Assembly (NCBI GenBank): GCA_963281255.1
Contig: OY725488.1
Coordinates: 10,637,524 to 10,701,523, forward strand
Source: Aphrocallistes beatrix
Taxonomy: Eukaryota; Porifera; Hexactinellida; Sceptrulophora; Aphrocallistidae
DNA length: 64,000 nucleotides
Direction of reading: 5' to 3'
Shown: positions 34,983-44,880 of the stretch, in pieces
Position numbering within the stretch: the stretch's first letter is position 1
Layout of the letters: each line of letters starts with the position of its first letter
The notes under the pieces: generated by a model
Seen by the model: only the letters and a program-made list of their open reading frames with translations
What the model was told of the DNA's origin: nothing
The model's database searches: none
Made by a program: the position numbers and the translations under genes

Positions 34983-36180
34983 CTAATAGTATTTGACAGA
35001 AGAAGGATCGTACTTAGCACACACAATCGTATCATCATCCGTCACTGCTATTCCAGTCGGACAACCTTTACACTCAATGGAATGCAGGAGATTTCCTTCC
35101 ACTGTGTAGATCTGAATAGATCTATCTTCTGTAGCACTAATTAGAATATTCCCAAACTTATCGAAACACAGAAATATATGATGGCGACCGAAATTCTTCG
35201 TGTTAAACTAACATTCAGTTTTAGATCTATCATACTGTGTAGCCAATCTCCAGCCTGTGAGAACACGTGGATGCTATGCGACTTACTGTAATCAGCCACG
35301 AATACTTTGCTCATAGTTACTTGAATGCCACAAGGGCATTTAAGTATCCCTTTCCCTATTTCTCCTCTGAACTCCAACTCTGAATTCAGAATCGCTATCC
35401 TATTGTTACCACAGTCCGCTACTAACACATTTTTGTCTCTATCAATTGTCAAGTTTTTTGGATTGCGAAGTCCGGCCTCTACACATTTTTTCACGATCTT
35501 GCATCCGGATTTATGAAACTTAGAGACTGCATTGAGCTCCCAGTCAGTCACAAACACCCACTCCTCAGTGACTGCAATGCCATAGGGTTTATCTAGATCC
35601 TCCTTCCCAAATTCTGATAGGAACTCTCCCTCTTTCGAGAAAACTTGAATTTTACTGAGCTACCACAATCGCAGACATACACAGTTCCATCTTGATCAAG
35701 GTAGATTCCAAAAGGACGATTCAACTCTTCCTTCCCAATACTCCTAACAGGATTTCTCTTAATGCAATGAATTGAACTTGATTCAATCACGCCTAACTCG
35801 TCCAGCTGTTCTATGTAAGGTTTGAGATCTTCGGCCCTGAACATTGGGAACGGGATGGGAGTTGGTAGCTGGAATTTCTCTAACTCGCTTTCTAATTGAT
35901 TCACTTGACTGAGCCTCACATCTGCTACAGTATTGTCTTGTATGCTGATCCCACTCATTCGTTTAATGATTTTCTCTAACTCTTCTACTTGTTTCTTCCT
36001 CAACTCTTCTTTCTTGAGATATTCTAGCTTCATATTATTAAGTTGTTCCAGTAGTTTGTCCCTTCTCTCTGCCACTCTCCAGAGAATGATATCAAAGAAT
36101 GAGTGAATGTGCTTATCCACTCTCTCAAAGACATCCAAGATATTACATGTACTATCATTTTCAATGATTTTCTCTGCCAT
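34983..36180 (-). pseudogene. Coiled-coil + NHL beta-propeller gene with two 1-nt frameshifts
   Basis: Would code about 399 residues. N-terminus MAEKIIENDSTCN, then a charged coiled coil (about 30-95, ERRDKLLEQLNNMKLEYLKK), then six NHL blades: NRPFGIYLDQDGTVYVCDCG, KPYGIAVTEEWVFVTDWE, NPKNLTIDRDKNVLVADCG, CPCGIQVTMSKVFVADYS, a blade ending ILISATEDRSIQIY, and CPTGIAVTDDDTIVCAKYD. The layout resembles TRIM-NHL proteins without RING and B-box, so a scaffold role is possible and ligase activity is not expected. Frame breaks: near 35650 and near 35206, both -1 in an A/T run; the total length is a multiple of three once both are counted. All blades are otherwise clean, which favours consensus errors over decay. 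TATA box 60 nt upstream. Confidence 0.82.
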
Positions 36181-36232
36181 TCCAATCTAACTACTATTTT
36201 GATGCATAGACATAGTACATATAAATCTAGAG

Positions 36233-36240
36233 TATTTATA
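36233..36240 (-). promoter_or_regulatory. TATA box of the NHL gene
   Basis: TATAAATA on the minus strand, 60 nt before the ATG at 36180. Confidence 0.65.
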
Positions 36241-36743
36241 TCAAGAGAATAGGATCGTCATGTCTAGTATTAGGGTGTTAATTTGAGTGGAAGTAATTAG
36301 AGAGTGATTAGGTCTTAGGTGTCATACAATCTAATCAGATTTAAGCTGAAAGAATATGCTAATTTGTACTATTCTTAGATCAATAAAGGCTATTATTAGT
36401 TGCTTGTATAAATTTGCTTGCTTGTACAATTGGAATTAACAGAGATCATATTTGTTTAGCTGTTAGTACATGCAGATTTGTCTACATCTAAACACGCTTT
36501 AAATTGAAACTGATACAATCGCTATTAAAACCAGAAACCAGTAAATTGGGTCTAATAATATATTATCCAGATATATCCCACGTATATGAAAGTAGGTCAG
36601 TTTAGTAGAATTTAATTTGCTTTCAACAAGAAAGGTACAGTTGAGTTAGATCAAGAATACAGCAATAAGCTTCTAACAACTCTAGAATGAGCTGAACTAG
36701 TGACAAGGTGTTAGTGAGTTAGTTAGTTGGGTGGAGTTGTCAT

Positions 36744-36896
36744 CTAACCTCCTCCGACAGGCAAATCGAAAGGGTTAACCGGCAGATCGATACGTCCGAT
36801 CGGTAGATCGAGAGGAGTGAGCACATCGAGGTGTGTGGAGAGAACTTCCTTCCGAGAAGAGTTCTTGTTGGAAGAGCTGAGCTGTTTGCCAATCAT
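36744..36896 (-). CDS. Possible 50-residue small protein with DLP repeats
   Basis: Short ORF starting MIGKQLSSSNKNSSRK and ending LPVGGG. The C-terminal half repeats a DLP(I/V) unit: LDLPIG, RIDLPV and PFDLPV. A TATAAATA box is at 37002-37009 on the same strand, 113 nt upstream, which allows a leader of about 80 nt. There is no signal peptide, Cys or known domain. No homologue is recognised. The repeat and the promoter support it; its small size does not. It could be a chance ORF in a transcribed leader. Confidence 0.35.
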   Translation of the reverse strand: MIGKQLSSSNKNSSRKEVLSTHLDVLTPLDLPIGRIDLPVNPFDLPVGGG

Positions 36897-38383
36897 CTTA
36901 CTGCTGAGTTAGTAGTTGAGAAGAGAGAGTAAGATTGAGTGTGGTGGAGAGATTATTGGAGTGTATTCTTGATCGAGCTGATCTCACTCCGAATCCGTTC
37001 TTATTTATACTCGTGTGCGTTGCTAAGGGGTTGATTGAAGTATGTCGAGTTGCAGGCTGAATCCAATGCTGCACTGTAGAATGCATGCACAGTTGAATAC
37101 CAATGGAGAGTAGCTTGACAACGAGACAGTTAAGTCACAGGCCACAGAAAGTATAAATAGGACACAGATTCGACAGTTGAACAATTGAAGAATTTCTTTT
37201 CTCTGCTCCACTATTCAACTGTCATTGTGTACGACTTTGGAAGAGTGGAACAGTATTCCAGTCTTCATTCCTTCGACTTGTTTCCCTCTTGTTGGACTGG
37301 CATCAAGAAGTGGGAATGAGATGTAGATTTATGGAATGTCGAATCTCGCTGCATTCCAATGTAGTTTTATCGTTGTTGTGCTATATATTGTGTAACATTC
37401 TTTGACTTCATGATTAAAGTTCAAGGAGCAAATAATATAAGAACTGAGTCTTTTGGGAATTTATTAATTATAACGCAAAGTATAATTCAAATTTCAATGT
37501 TCACATCTCACGTTCCTTCGGGTCAATTAATGCAGCTGTACTATCGGTCTGTTGACCGACATTTGTAAGCTTAAGCTACATGTATTTTAATGTAAATCTT
37601 TTGATTCTGACAGACATTAAAACCTCAGCGAACTAAGCTGTGCTAAAATTAGATTTTCTATACAGAGTAGTTCCATAACAATGGATAAGATATACAAGTA
37701 ACTACTATAACTACTAAGTGCTGTTGCATGAAAAAATGCCCCCCCCCCCCCCCCGTGAAAAAATGCCCCCACCATGGATATTCATGTAATATGGGGGGGG
37801 CAAAATTTAATGGAGTTAGCGTGAAAAATTGCCCCCCCATGAAAAAATGCCCCCCACCATGGATATTCTAAAGTATGCCAATGCTTATACAAAACATTTT
37901 GAATGCTATTTGGCTTCTATTCGTTTACTAAAGCATTGCAAATCAACAAACTAGTCGTGTGAAGTAATAACAATGACTTTCATAAATGTATCGTATATAA
38001 ATAGTATCAGCAATATTTAGTGTTAAACTCAAGAATATCCATGGTGGGGGCATTTTTTCATGGGGGGGCAATTTTTCACGCTAACTCCATTAAATTTTGC
38101 CCCCCCCCATATTACATGAATATCCATGGTGGGGGCATTTTTTCACGGGGGGGGCATTTTTTCATGCAACAGTGCTGTAATGCTATCCTTAGACCAAGCT
38201 TTGTTGAATTCAATTTATTTAAAATTAATATATTGATTCTGCTGCACTAGTGCAACAAGAATGAATCTTGACTTAATGTTGTGGTTCAGTTTAAAAAATC
38301 AATGAATTTGTACAAGCAGTATCTCCCTACTGATAATCAGTCAATATTAGATTTGGTTAGAGCTGTTTCATCGCATTAGTGGT
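36897..38383. other. Intergenic region with divergent TATA boxes
   Basis: TATAAATA occurs on the minus strand at 37002-37009 and on the plus strand at 37152-37159, about 145 bp apart and pointing away from each other. No convincing plus-strand ORF follows the second box. The rest is AT-rich DNA plus the poly-C inverted repeat at 37725-38176. Confidence 0.45.
37725..38176. repeat. Poly-C/poly-G inverted repeat (foldback)
   Basis: The left arm (37725-37870) starts TGTTGCATGAAAAAATGCCC and contains C runs up to 17 nt; the right arm (38030-38176) is its reverse complement, ending TTTTTTCATGCAACA. Each arm has internal short repeats of CATGAAAAAATGCCCCC and CCATGGATATTC. About 160 bp separates the arms. 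A MITE is likely, but no target duplication is clear. Confidence 0.8.
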
Positions 38384-38767
38384 ATGGGTTTGAAGTCAGT
38401 TCGGGCGGGACAAGCCTGTAAGATGTGTTTCGTAGTAAACACAGAGCTGAAGATGGGGACAGGCAAGGTAGCAGCTCAGGTAGCTCATGCATGTCTGACT
38501 CTAGACAGAGAAATTGCTGGCAAAACGATGTCACATGCACAGTACAGAGTTTGGAGGCTGTCGGGCCAAACTAAAGTAGTGCTACAATGCCGCAGCACAG
38601 AAGAGATGTTGAGTCTGTATGATAAGACACGGAGAATTGGAGTGGTGTCCTCTCTCATACGAGACGCAGGCCATACTCAGGTGGCAGCGGGGTCTGTCAC
38701 CGTGTTGGGGCTGTTCGGGGAGGATTCTAGACTGAGAGATTTAACCGGACACCTCAAACTACTTTGA
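38384..38767 (+). CDS. PTRH2: Peptidyl-tRNA hydrolase 2
   Basis: 127-residue, single-exon PTH2-family enzyme, which hydrolyses the ester bond of peptidyl-tRNAs to free stalled tRNA. Seen: KMCFVVNTELKMGTGKVAAQVAHA with Lys28 and His35, the central GQTKVVLQC, LIRDAGHTQVAAGS with Asp94 and Thr98, and the C-terminal TGHLKLL. These are the conserved PTH2 core and active-site positions, and the catalytic domain is complete. The N-terminal membrane/mitochondrial anchor of human PTRH2 (179 aa) is missing; an in-frame stop (TAG, 38348-38350) precedes the ATG, so an anchor could only come from an upstream exon, or the protein is cytosolic. Ends 1.1 kb before KCMF1. Confidence 0.93.
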   Translation: MGLKSVRAGQACKMCFVVNTELKMGTGKVAAQVAHACLTLDREIAGKTMSHAQYRVWRLSGQTKVVLQCRSTEEMLSLYDKTRRIGVVSSLIRDAGHTQVAAGSVTVLGLFGEDSRLRDLTGHLKLL

Positions 38768-38801
38768 TTCATCAATTCTTTCATGAATGTTCTTACATTA
38801 G

Positions 38802-38956
38802 AACCACGTTAATACGAACACCAGGGGAGGGTCAGATTTGTCCGTATTATCCGGAATTTATAATAACCGGAGTGATTTACATGTATTTCCTCCGTAGGCA
38901 TATAATATCTGTTCGTTTCGGAGTTTCGTATTATCCGTGTTTGTATTAACGAGGTT
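38802..38956. mobile_element. Small MITE, Tigger/pogo-like
   Basis: Inverted ends AACCACGTTAATACGAACA and TGTTTGTATTAACGAGGTT, about 155 bp apart at their outer edges. Flanking TA only approximate. Confidence 0.5.
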
Positions 38957-39503
38957 TATACTGTTAATGTAAAAATATATTTAATTTCAATTCATGCATT
39001 GGTAGATATTAAATTTATTGAGAAAACATCATTCTTTAAACGGTGCTTTACCAAATCCAATGGACTATGGCAACCATTCATGGTCCAGTACAGACCAGTT
39101 ATAATGGCGTGACAGACCTAGACTGGCTACACAATAAGCCATAATTAATTCATTTGGATAATTCACAGTTTGCCTGAGCTAATAACGTGGTTTGAACCTT
39201 GGATTCACTGCCATGATATACTACATGATAGTATTAAGTATGTGTATCATCACTAAGGTAAAAGTTTAAGATGGATTAGTGCCCAATAATATTATGATTA
39301 TGATTGAGGATAGTTTATCCTGCGGTAGGATTATTAAATGATAAAAATGAAAATTTCACGAATTATTTTATAATTATCCTTGATTATCGTTTGAATTATC
39401 CTTTAAATTATCCACAGTACAGAAACTTATTCATAATTCTTTTCGACTAAGGACTGTTCAAACGTTACGTAGCGCTTCCAAGGAGGGTAGGGGGTAGCAA
39501 CCA

Positions 39504-39735
39504 GGGGCGGTCGCAAGAATTTACCAAATCCCGGGTGAGGCGGGGGCAAAGAAAATAAAATCCGGGGCCGTTACTATGAGTTGGCTTAGGTCGGTCCAAA
39601 GAAATCTGGCCCGCAGAATCAAACCCGGGGCAAATTCCCAGGATGCCCTGCCCTCCCCTCCCCTCCCCTCCTTATTATTTTATATATTTATTATTTTATA
39701 TGCCCTCCCCTCCCCTCCCCTCTTGGAACGCCCCT
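39504..39735. mobile_element. GC-rich hAT-like MITE (tentative)
   Basis: CAGGGGCGGTCGCAAGA at the left and CTTGGAACGCCCCTG at the right are imperfect inverted ends; the interior holds two CCCTCCCCTCCCCTCC tracts around an AT-rich palindrome. No matching 8-bp flank found. Confidence 0.4.
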
Positions 39736-39890
39736 GGTGACCCATTATTATCAGATTCTAAGATAATCAAAAAGCTTGGCATAGGAGGGGTGTCTGAATC
39801 TGAGAATTTTCGCCACGTATAACGTTTGAACTAATTAGCCCTAATAATATTATTACTCTGACTACTTTCAGATAATGTGATTATCCTAGC

Positions 39891-40991
39891 ATGTCTACAC
39901 ACAGAGGCGTCAGTTGTGACAAGTGCGGTAAATCTGGCTTCTCAGGGAAACGGTACAAATGTCTCCTCTGCTTCGACTTTGATTTATGCGCAGAGTGCTT
40001 CGACTCGTTAGGAGAAGAAGCAGCCAACAACGGCCGTCACACCTCTACCCATCCGGTCCAGTGCATCCTGACCCGGGCGGACATGTCTCTGTACTACGGC
40101 GGAGAGAATTCGGCGGACTGCTCCTCCTCTTTCACGTGTCCCTACTGCGCACAGGCTGGCTTCTCCGAGCAGACGCTGCAGGAGCACGTGAACTCTCAGC
40201 ACGCGGACCAGCGAACCGAAGTCGTGTGTCCCATCTGCGCCTCTCTGCCAGACGGCGATGCGAACTTCGTCTCGGACGATTTCCCTGAGCACCTGGCCAT
40301 CGAGCACCAAGCGGTGCGGGAGCTAGACGACTCCTCGCAGCGACTCATCCGCCGGATCCACCATCAACGTGGGGGGCGTCTGAAGGGGTACCACCGTCTG
40401 TACGCCTCCAACACCTACCAGGCCTCCCCTCCCTCCTCCAACTCCGCGTCCCTCTTCAACTCGGCCTATCTCTCCCGCAAGGAACGCGTGCCTGTGTCCG
40501 CTAGTCCGCACCCGGGAGCAGACGGAGACCCACTGGCCGAGCTGCTCACTCAGCTCACGTCTCAAGGAGAAAACCTCCAAGTCGGAGCGGTGGGGACTCT
40601 GCCCAAACTGGACGCGTTGAATGAAGAGCGGTTCGAACGTCTGGCGAAGCAGTACACTGAGTACAGCAAGTACTCTCTCAGCCAGTTCTCCGACAAGCCG
40701 AGTGAGGCGAAGAACGCTTTCCTTTCTAAGTCCTTCGCGGAGAGTGGAGGGGCGTCTGGGGGCAGAGAGGAGGCGAAGAAGCCGCGAGAAGTTCGCGATC
40801 CTGTCGCTGCGCCCGCGCCTCAGCTCTCTCAGGCGGAGAAGGAGGTGTCCTCTCAGTCGGAGCCGCAGAAAGAAGAGTTCGACGTGAAGCGAGCAGAGCG
40901 GAGTTTGTACGTGCAAGAGCTGATCCTGTCCACTCTGACTGAGGAGTGGAGACAGTCCACCAGCAGTGAGGATGAGCTGGAAATGAAGTGA
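39891..40991 (+). CDS. KCMF1: E3 ubiquitin ligase KCMF1 (ZZ and C2H2-type zinc fingers)
   Basis: 366-residue single-exon protein, close to the 381 of human KCMF1. The N-terminal ZZ finger binds N-degron/ubiquitin substrates: C9, C12, C24, C27, C33, C36, H50, H54 (GVSCDKCGKSGFSGKRYKC). Next come two Di19-type zinc modules: C83/C86/H99/H104 (FTCPYCAQAGF) and C113/C116/H134/H139 (VVCPICASLP). The tail holds a Ser/Pro-rich stretch, ERFERLAKQYTEYSKYS and the C-terminal RAERSLYVQELILSTL, a KCMF1 signature. No stop, frameshift or missing ligand. It is much richer in GC than its surroundings and has many shadow ORFs for that reason. CTTTCAG lies 30 nt before the ATG, so a 5' UTR intron is possible. 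Confidence 0.95.
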   Translation: MSTHRGVSCDKCGKSGFSGKRYKCLLCFDFDLCAECFDSLGEEAANNGRHTSTHPVQCILTRADMSLYYGGENSADCSSSFTCPYCAQAGFSEQTLQEHVNSQHADQRTEVVCPICASLPDGDANFVSDDFPEHLAIEHQAVRELDDSSQRLIRRIHHQRGGRLKGYHRLYASNTYQASPPSSNSASLFNSAYLSRKERVPVSASPHPGADGDPLAELLTQLTSQGENLQVGAVGTLPKLDALNEERFERLAKQYTEYSKYSLSQFSDKPSEAKNAFLSKSFAESGGASGGREEAKKPREVRDPVAAPAPQLSQAEKEVSSQSEPQKEEFDVKRAERSLYVQELILSTLTEEWRQSTSSEDELEMK

Positions 40992-42293
40992 TTGGATTGG
41001 CGCAGCTGCTGAGATTGACAGCTGTGATTCTCTTTCTTTGTTATTGATTTTGTGGGGTCTTTTAATTAAGTTCAATTCACTCCAGTATATTTCTATCTAT
41101 ACTGAGACTAGCATTCTCAAGCGACAGCTAATACCATACATGCCAAATGTCACGTTTTTGTCGGGACGTCCCACTATATTCACTTTGACTAATTTTCACA
41201 AGTGTCCCGCTTACATGAAAATTCCCCATTTTGTCCCGCTTTTTTTATACATATTTTTCTATTGCGTCCCGTGAAATTCAACGCTCCTTCCCGCTTTTAT
41301 CATTGCTCAAGTTGACTTGTATGTAGTTCCAAATATTGTGTCTCTCTGCTCTTTATGTTAAGAACGTAATACGAGCATATTTACATGGCTTCTAAGTACA
41401 CATATCCGTTTCCAGAATTCTCTTAAGTTACCATGTCGTTCCGTAGTTATTTTTAGAACCAATTTTATCATTTTCTGACTTGCTTGCTTTAAGCACACTT
41501 TTAAGCGATAATTTATGTATCGAATTTTCGGTTAATGTCAAGATTGGGATCGTTGATTTGAAATTTACCAATGGAATGTTTTGCATTCCTGCGTTGCTAA
41601 GAGAATGCCTTTTTGCTGTTTGGGCTATATCCTGAACGCCATAGTCTTAATACATTTAAGTTTAGTTATCCCAGTATTTGATATGGAGTGCTAAGCTACC
41701 TTTTAAGTACGTTATATTTAATAGTCAATAGTGGCTAGATTATATTAGTTCACACTGCATTTCCTATCTTTAAATTCAATGCCTTTCGAGATATAAGACA
41801 ACATATTTATTTGGTTACATTTTTCCAATTCTTACCGGAAATTCGTATTAACTGTAGTGATATATGTGTTTTTTGACTTTTTCCCTTTTCTTCAAACCCC
41901 GAATAATCCCTCCGAATGAGACACTGAATTATTTGAATAGCGACAGAACAGAAGTGGTGGTATTTGTAGAACTATCATATATCTCAATACTAGAGTCTAG
42001 CAGTGAATGTACGTAGTAGGAATTCGTGTCTAGTTTCAGTTTGTGGTGGAGTATTACAGTGCCACTCCATATGAAGACATTTCTCTGTAATTGTATTCCA
42101 TTAGGCGTACTGTAGAGTATATATGTGCAGATAGATTGAGCTAGCTATTCAAGAAACTACTCAACTCAAACAAACAAATCGAAACAATAAACAACTCAAC
42201 TCAAAACAAAACAGTTCTAACACGCAACATTCAGGTGAGTTGAAATGAATTGAATTCCTCGTAACTGTTTATTAATACAAGTACAGTGGAACC
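40992..42293. other. Intergenic DNA after KCMF1
   Basis: No gene. An inverted copy of the GGGAC-type repeat lies at 41138-41305. Confidence 0.5.
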
Positions 42294-42503
42294 CCGCATA
42301 ACGGTCACCCCAGAATAGCGACCACCCCGATACTCCGGGAACTTTTAAAGTCTCTTCGGACTTCAAATAGACATTAACATTGATTTATTTCAGAATTACG
42401 ACCCCACAACCGCATTGAACTGATCACATGGTTTCTTTCTGAAGTTTCACAATTACGGACATTTTTCTTGGTTTCAAGTGAGACTAATTCCAGGGTTCCA
42501 CTG
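42294..42503. mobile_element. 210-bp pogo/Tigger-type MITE
   Basis: Ends CAGTGGAACCC and GGGTTCCACTG in inverted orientation, flanked by TA on both sides (42292-42293, 42504-42505). The end sequence is typical of Tigger/pogo. Confidence 0.88.
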
Positions 42504-42557
42504 TAATGTGTTTTTATTGTATATTTTGCCTTTCGTTATTCACAAATAAACACAAAA

Positions 42558-42655
42558 TATGTGACCCCTGTGTGATCCCAGGCGTCCGCAGGGCGCCTCC
42601 GGCGGACACAGTGTCCGCCAGCCGCGCAGCGCAAGCAAGCGAAGCGCGCTTGTTA
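42558..42655. repeat. GC-rich 98-bp block between 16-bp direct repeats
   Basis: ACAAATAAACACAAAA occurs at 42542-42557 and again at 42656-42671. Between them is a very GC-rich segment with the perfect palindrome GGCGGACAC-A-GTGTCCGCC and several GCGC words. Confidence 0.75.
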
Positions 42656-42689
42656 ACAAATAAACACAAAAAAATATTTTTGTTTAGTT

Positions 42690-42900
42690 TCCAAATTGTG
42701 CTTTCGATTCAGTGAATCTGACTTTAAAATTTAAATAATAAGGCGCCCGTCCTGTCTGATAGAATAGCAATACGTCAACCGACAAAGTATTTGAACACTT
42801 GATTCTTTCCCGTACAAATAGTACTGACTTTGATCTTTCCATGAAGGACAATACATTCAAATTCTCACACAGATACTAAAAGTCGAAAAGGCACTCAAAA
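42690..42900. repeat. Diverged duplicate of 52320-52560
   Basis: Shares GCCCGTCCTGTC, ACCGACAAAGTATTTG and TTTGATCTTTCCATGAAGGA with the DNA just after the first NLR gene, so it may be the 3' flank of a lost NLR copy. Confidence 0.65.
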
Positions 42901-44880
42901 TATTCTCCAAATATGGTCAATATATATATCAAATTGCTGGAAATCTAGTGCTGAGCACGAATTCAGTATTAAAATAACGACTTGGCATAGTCAAATAAAG
43001 TTATAGATGCGGGATTTCGGCGGATACTATCGGACAAGGTCATTTTTGGGTCCCCAGTCATAACTGACAACTTTTTCACACTTTTGAAGGTGTCATGATG
43101 TGAAAATATTTGATATGCCATATTTTGAAGTGAAGTACTAGTATAAGTTGTTGATTTAGGATGTTTAGATGTTATTTAATACTAGAACACAGTATAAACT
43201 ATTGGAAATCATGCCTTTCCGGAGAAAATTCCTTTGTAGCCTGTTTTTAGCTCTCAAAAAAATCAATTTTACAACGGAGGAATCTCAAGTTACAAAAGTC
43301 ATAGAGTAAAAAACTCGATGGTTTTGGAAAGATCTCGTCACGTAGAACAAAATGATAGAGACAGATTTTCGATATTCTACTTTAGAAAAAAGTTAAAATA
43401 TTTTTCCTTTCGAAAATCTGCCTCTAAATATTGCATCAACGAAATTTGAAAGAAAAAATTATTTAGGTTAAAATTTACAATTCTATTCCTATTATTTTCT
43501 TTATTCAACGATTTCGTGCAAGAATAATTGAGTAAAAGAGACATAAGCTATTGAAATTTCCTTGAATGTCCTCTATAAATTAGGTGATTTGAGCAAAAAA
43601 AAATTTTTTTATTGCTTCTTAAGCTTCCGAAAAGTGTATTTTTGCAGATAACTCATCGAGAATAGTTTCCACAAAAAAATTCAGGAGAAAATAATGAAAA
43701 CTTTTAAAGTTAGTTCTGGAAGGAAACACCACCCTTAACCGATGAATTTCATAGATCTAATCGTCAAATGACTTTCTAGTATTGAAGGATATTATTAATC
43801 TTTTGCATCATTCATTTCTGCACCAAACCCAAAATACCCCGCATTGCCCGCTTCTTCCCCCTAGATAGGGGGCAATTGCCCCCTTGCCCCCCTTCCTACG
43901 CCCCTGCATCAAACTTGACCATTATCATTTGATATGATTATGAACGCAAGATATATCAAATAATTAATGTAATATATATATACTAAAACACTAAATAATA
44001 ACATTGTATGCAGATGTAACTATTTACAACTACCGAATCTAACTACTTAGTTAGCTATTAACTATACTGAATAAACTTGACAACTAAATACTTCTAATAA
44101 CTACTAATTGCTGAAAATGACTAACTACTAACTACTGAATATATTTGCTACTAAATTCGTTTAACCTAATGCTGAAAATAAGTAACTACTACCCTGAATT
44201 ATACAAGTATCTAACTATTGAATACGTCAATTATTGATAAGATAGACGATCGTACTTAAGGTTTCATTGGACCTAATTAAGGGTTGATTCTCTTTGCATA
44301 TCTTCGGACGTCTAATTTCATCATATATATACCACTCTTCACCGATTAGTAGAAGCTAAAAAAGTGACCTTCTCCAATGGACGAATACGCAGAGTATCCG
44401 AGAAGAGAGAATTTCAGTGATTTGTTTTTGTGCTGGAGATGAATTGTTTTCGAGATTTCTGCATTCTCGATCCTGAGATGGTTCATTTCCATCATAAATA
44501 ATATTGGAATGTTTTTGGAAATAATTTCAACTTGTTTCTTGTTTCTTCCTTACATTTTCGACATTTTTGTGCTTCATGAGTTCTAATAATAGGCCGGACA
44601 GTTTTTCCGATCGGGACAATTTTTAAGGAAGTAAATAAGTCCGGGTGGACAGATGTTTCGAAAAAGATAATATTAATTCACTTTTGGGTTACAATTCATA
44701 CCAGCTTGAAATAAATGTTGGTCTTTCTACTCGAATACACATATATTTAAACAAATAACTGAAATTCTCCTTCCCGGATACTCTGTATTCGTCCATTGAA
44801 GAGTATAATTTTTTATTAGACCTCCGAAGATATCCAAAGAGAATCAACCCTTAATCAGATCCCAGTACGATCGTCTATCT

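Larger units (their letters stand above)
38768..39890. other. Intergenic region between PTRH2 and KCMF1
   Basis: No gene. Two repeats: a Tigger-like inverted pair (38802-38956; AACCACGTTAATAC and GTATTAACGAGGTT) and a GC-rich block at about 39504-39735 with partly inverted CAGGGGCG ends and (CCCTC)n runs. Confidence 0.55.

Noticed and set aside
39986-41075. Overlapping ORFs across KCMF1, including a 250-residue one on the minus strand
   Set aside because: High GC removes stops; only the KCMF1 frame has conserved domains.
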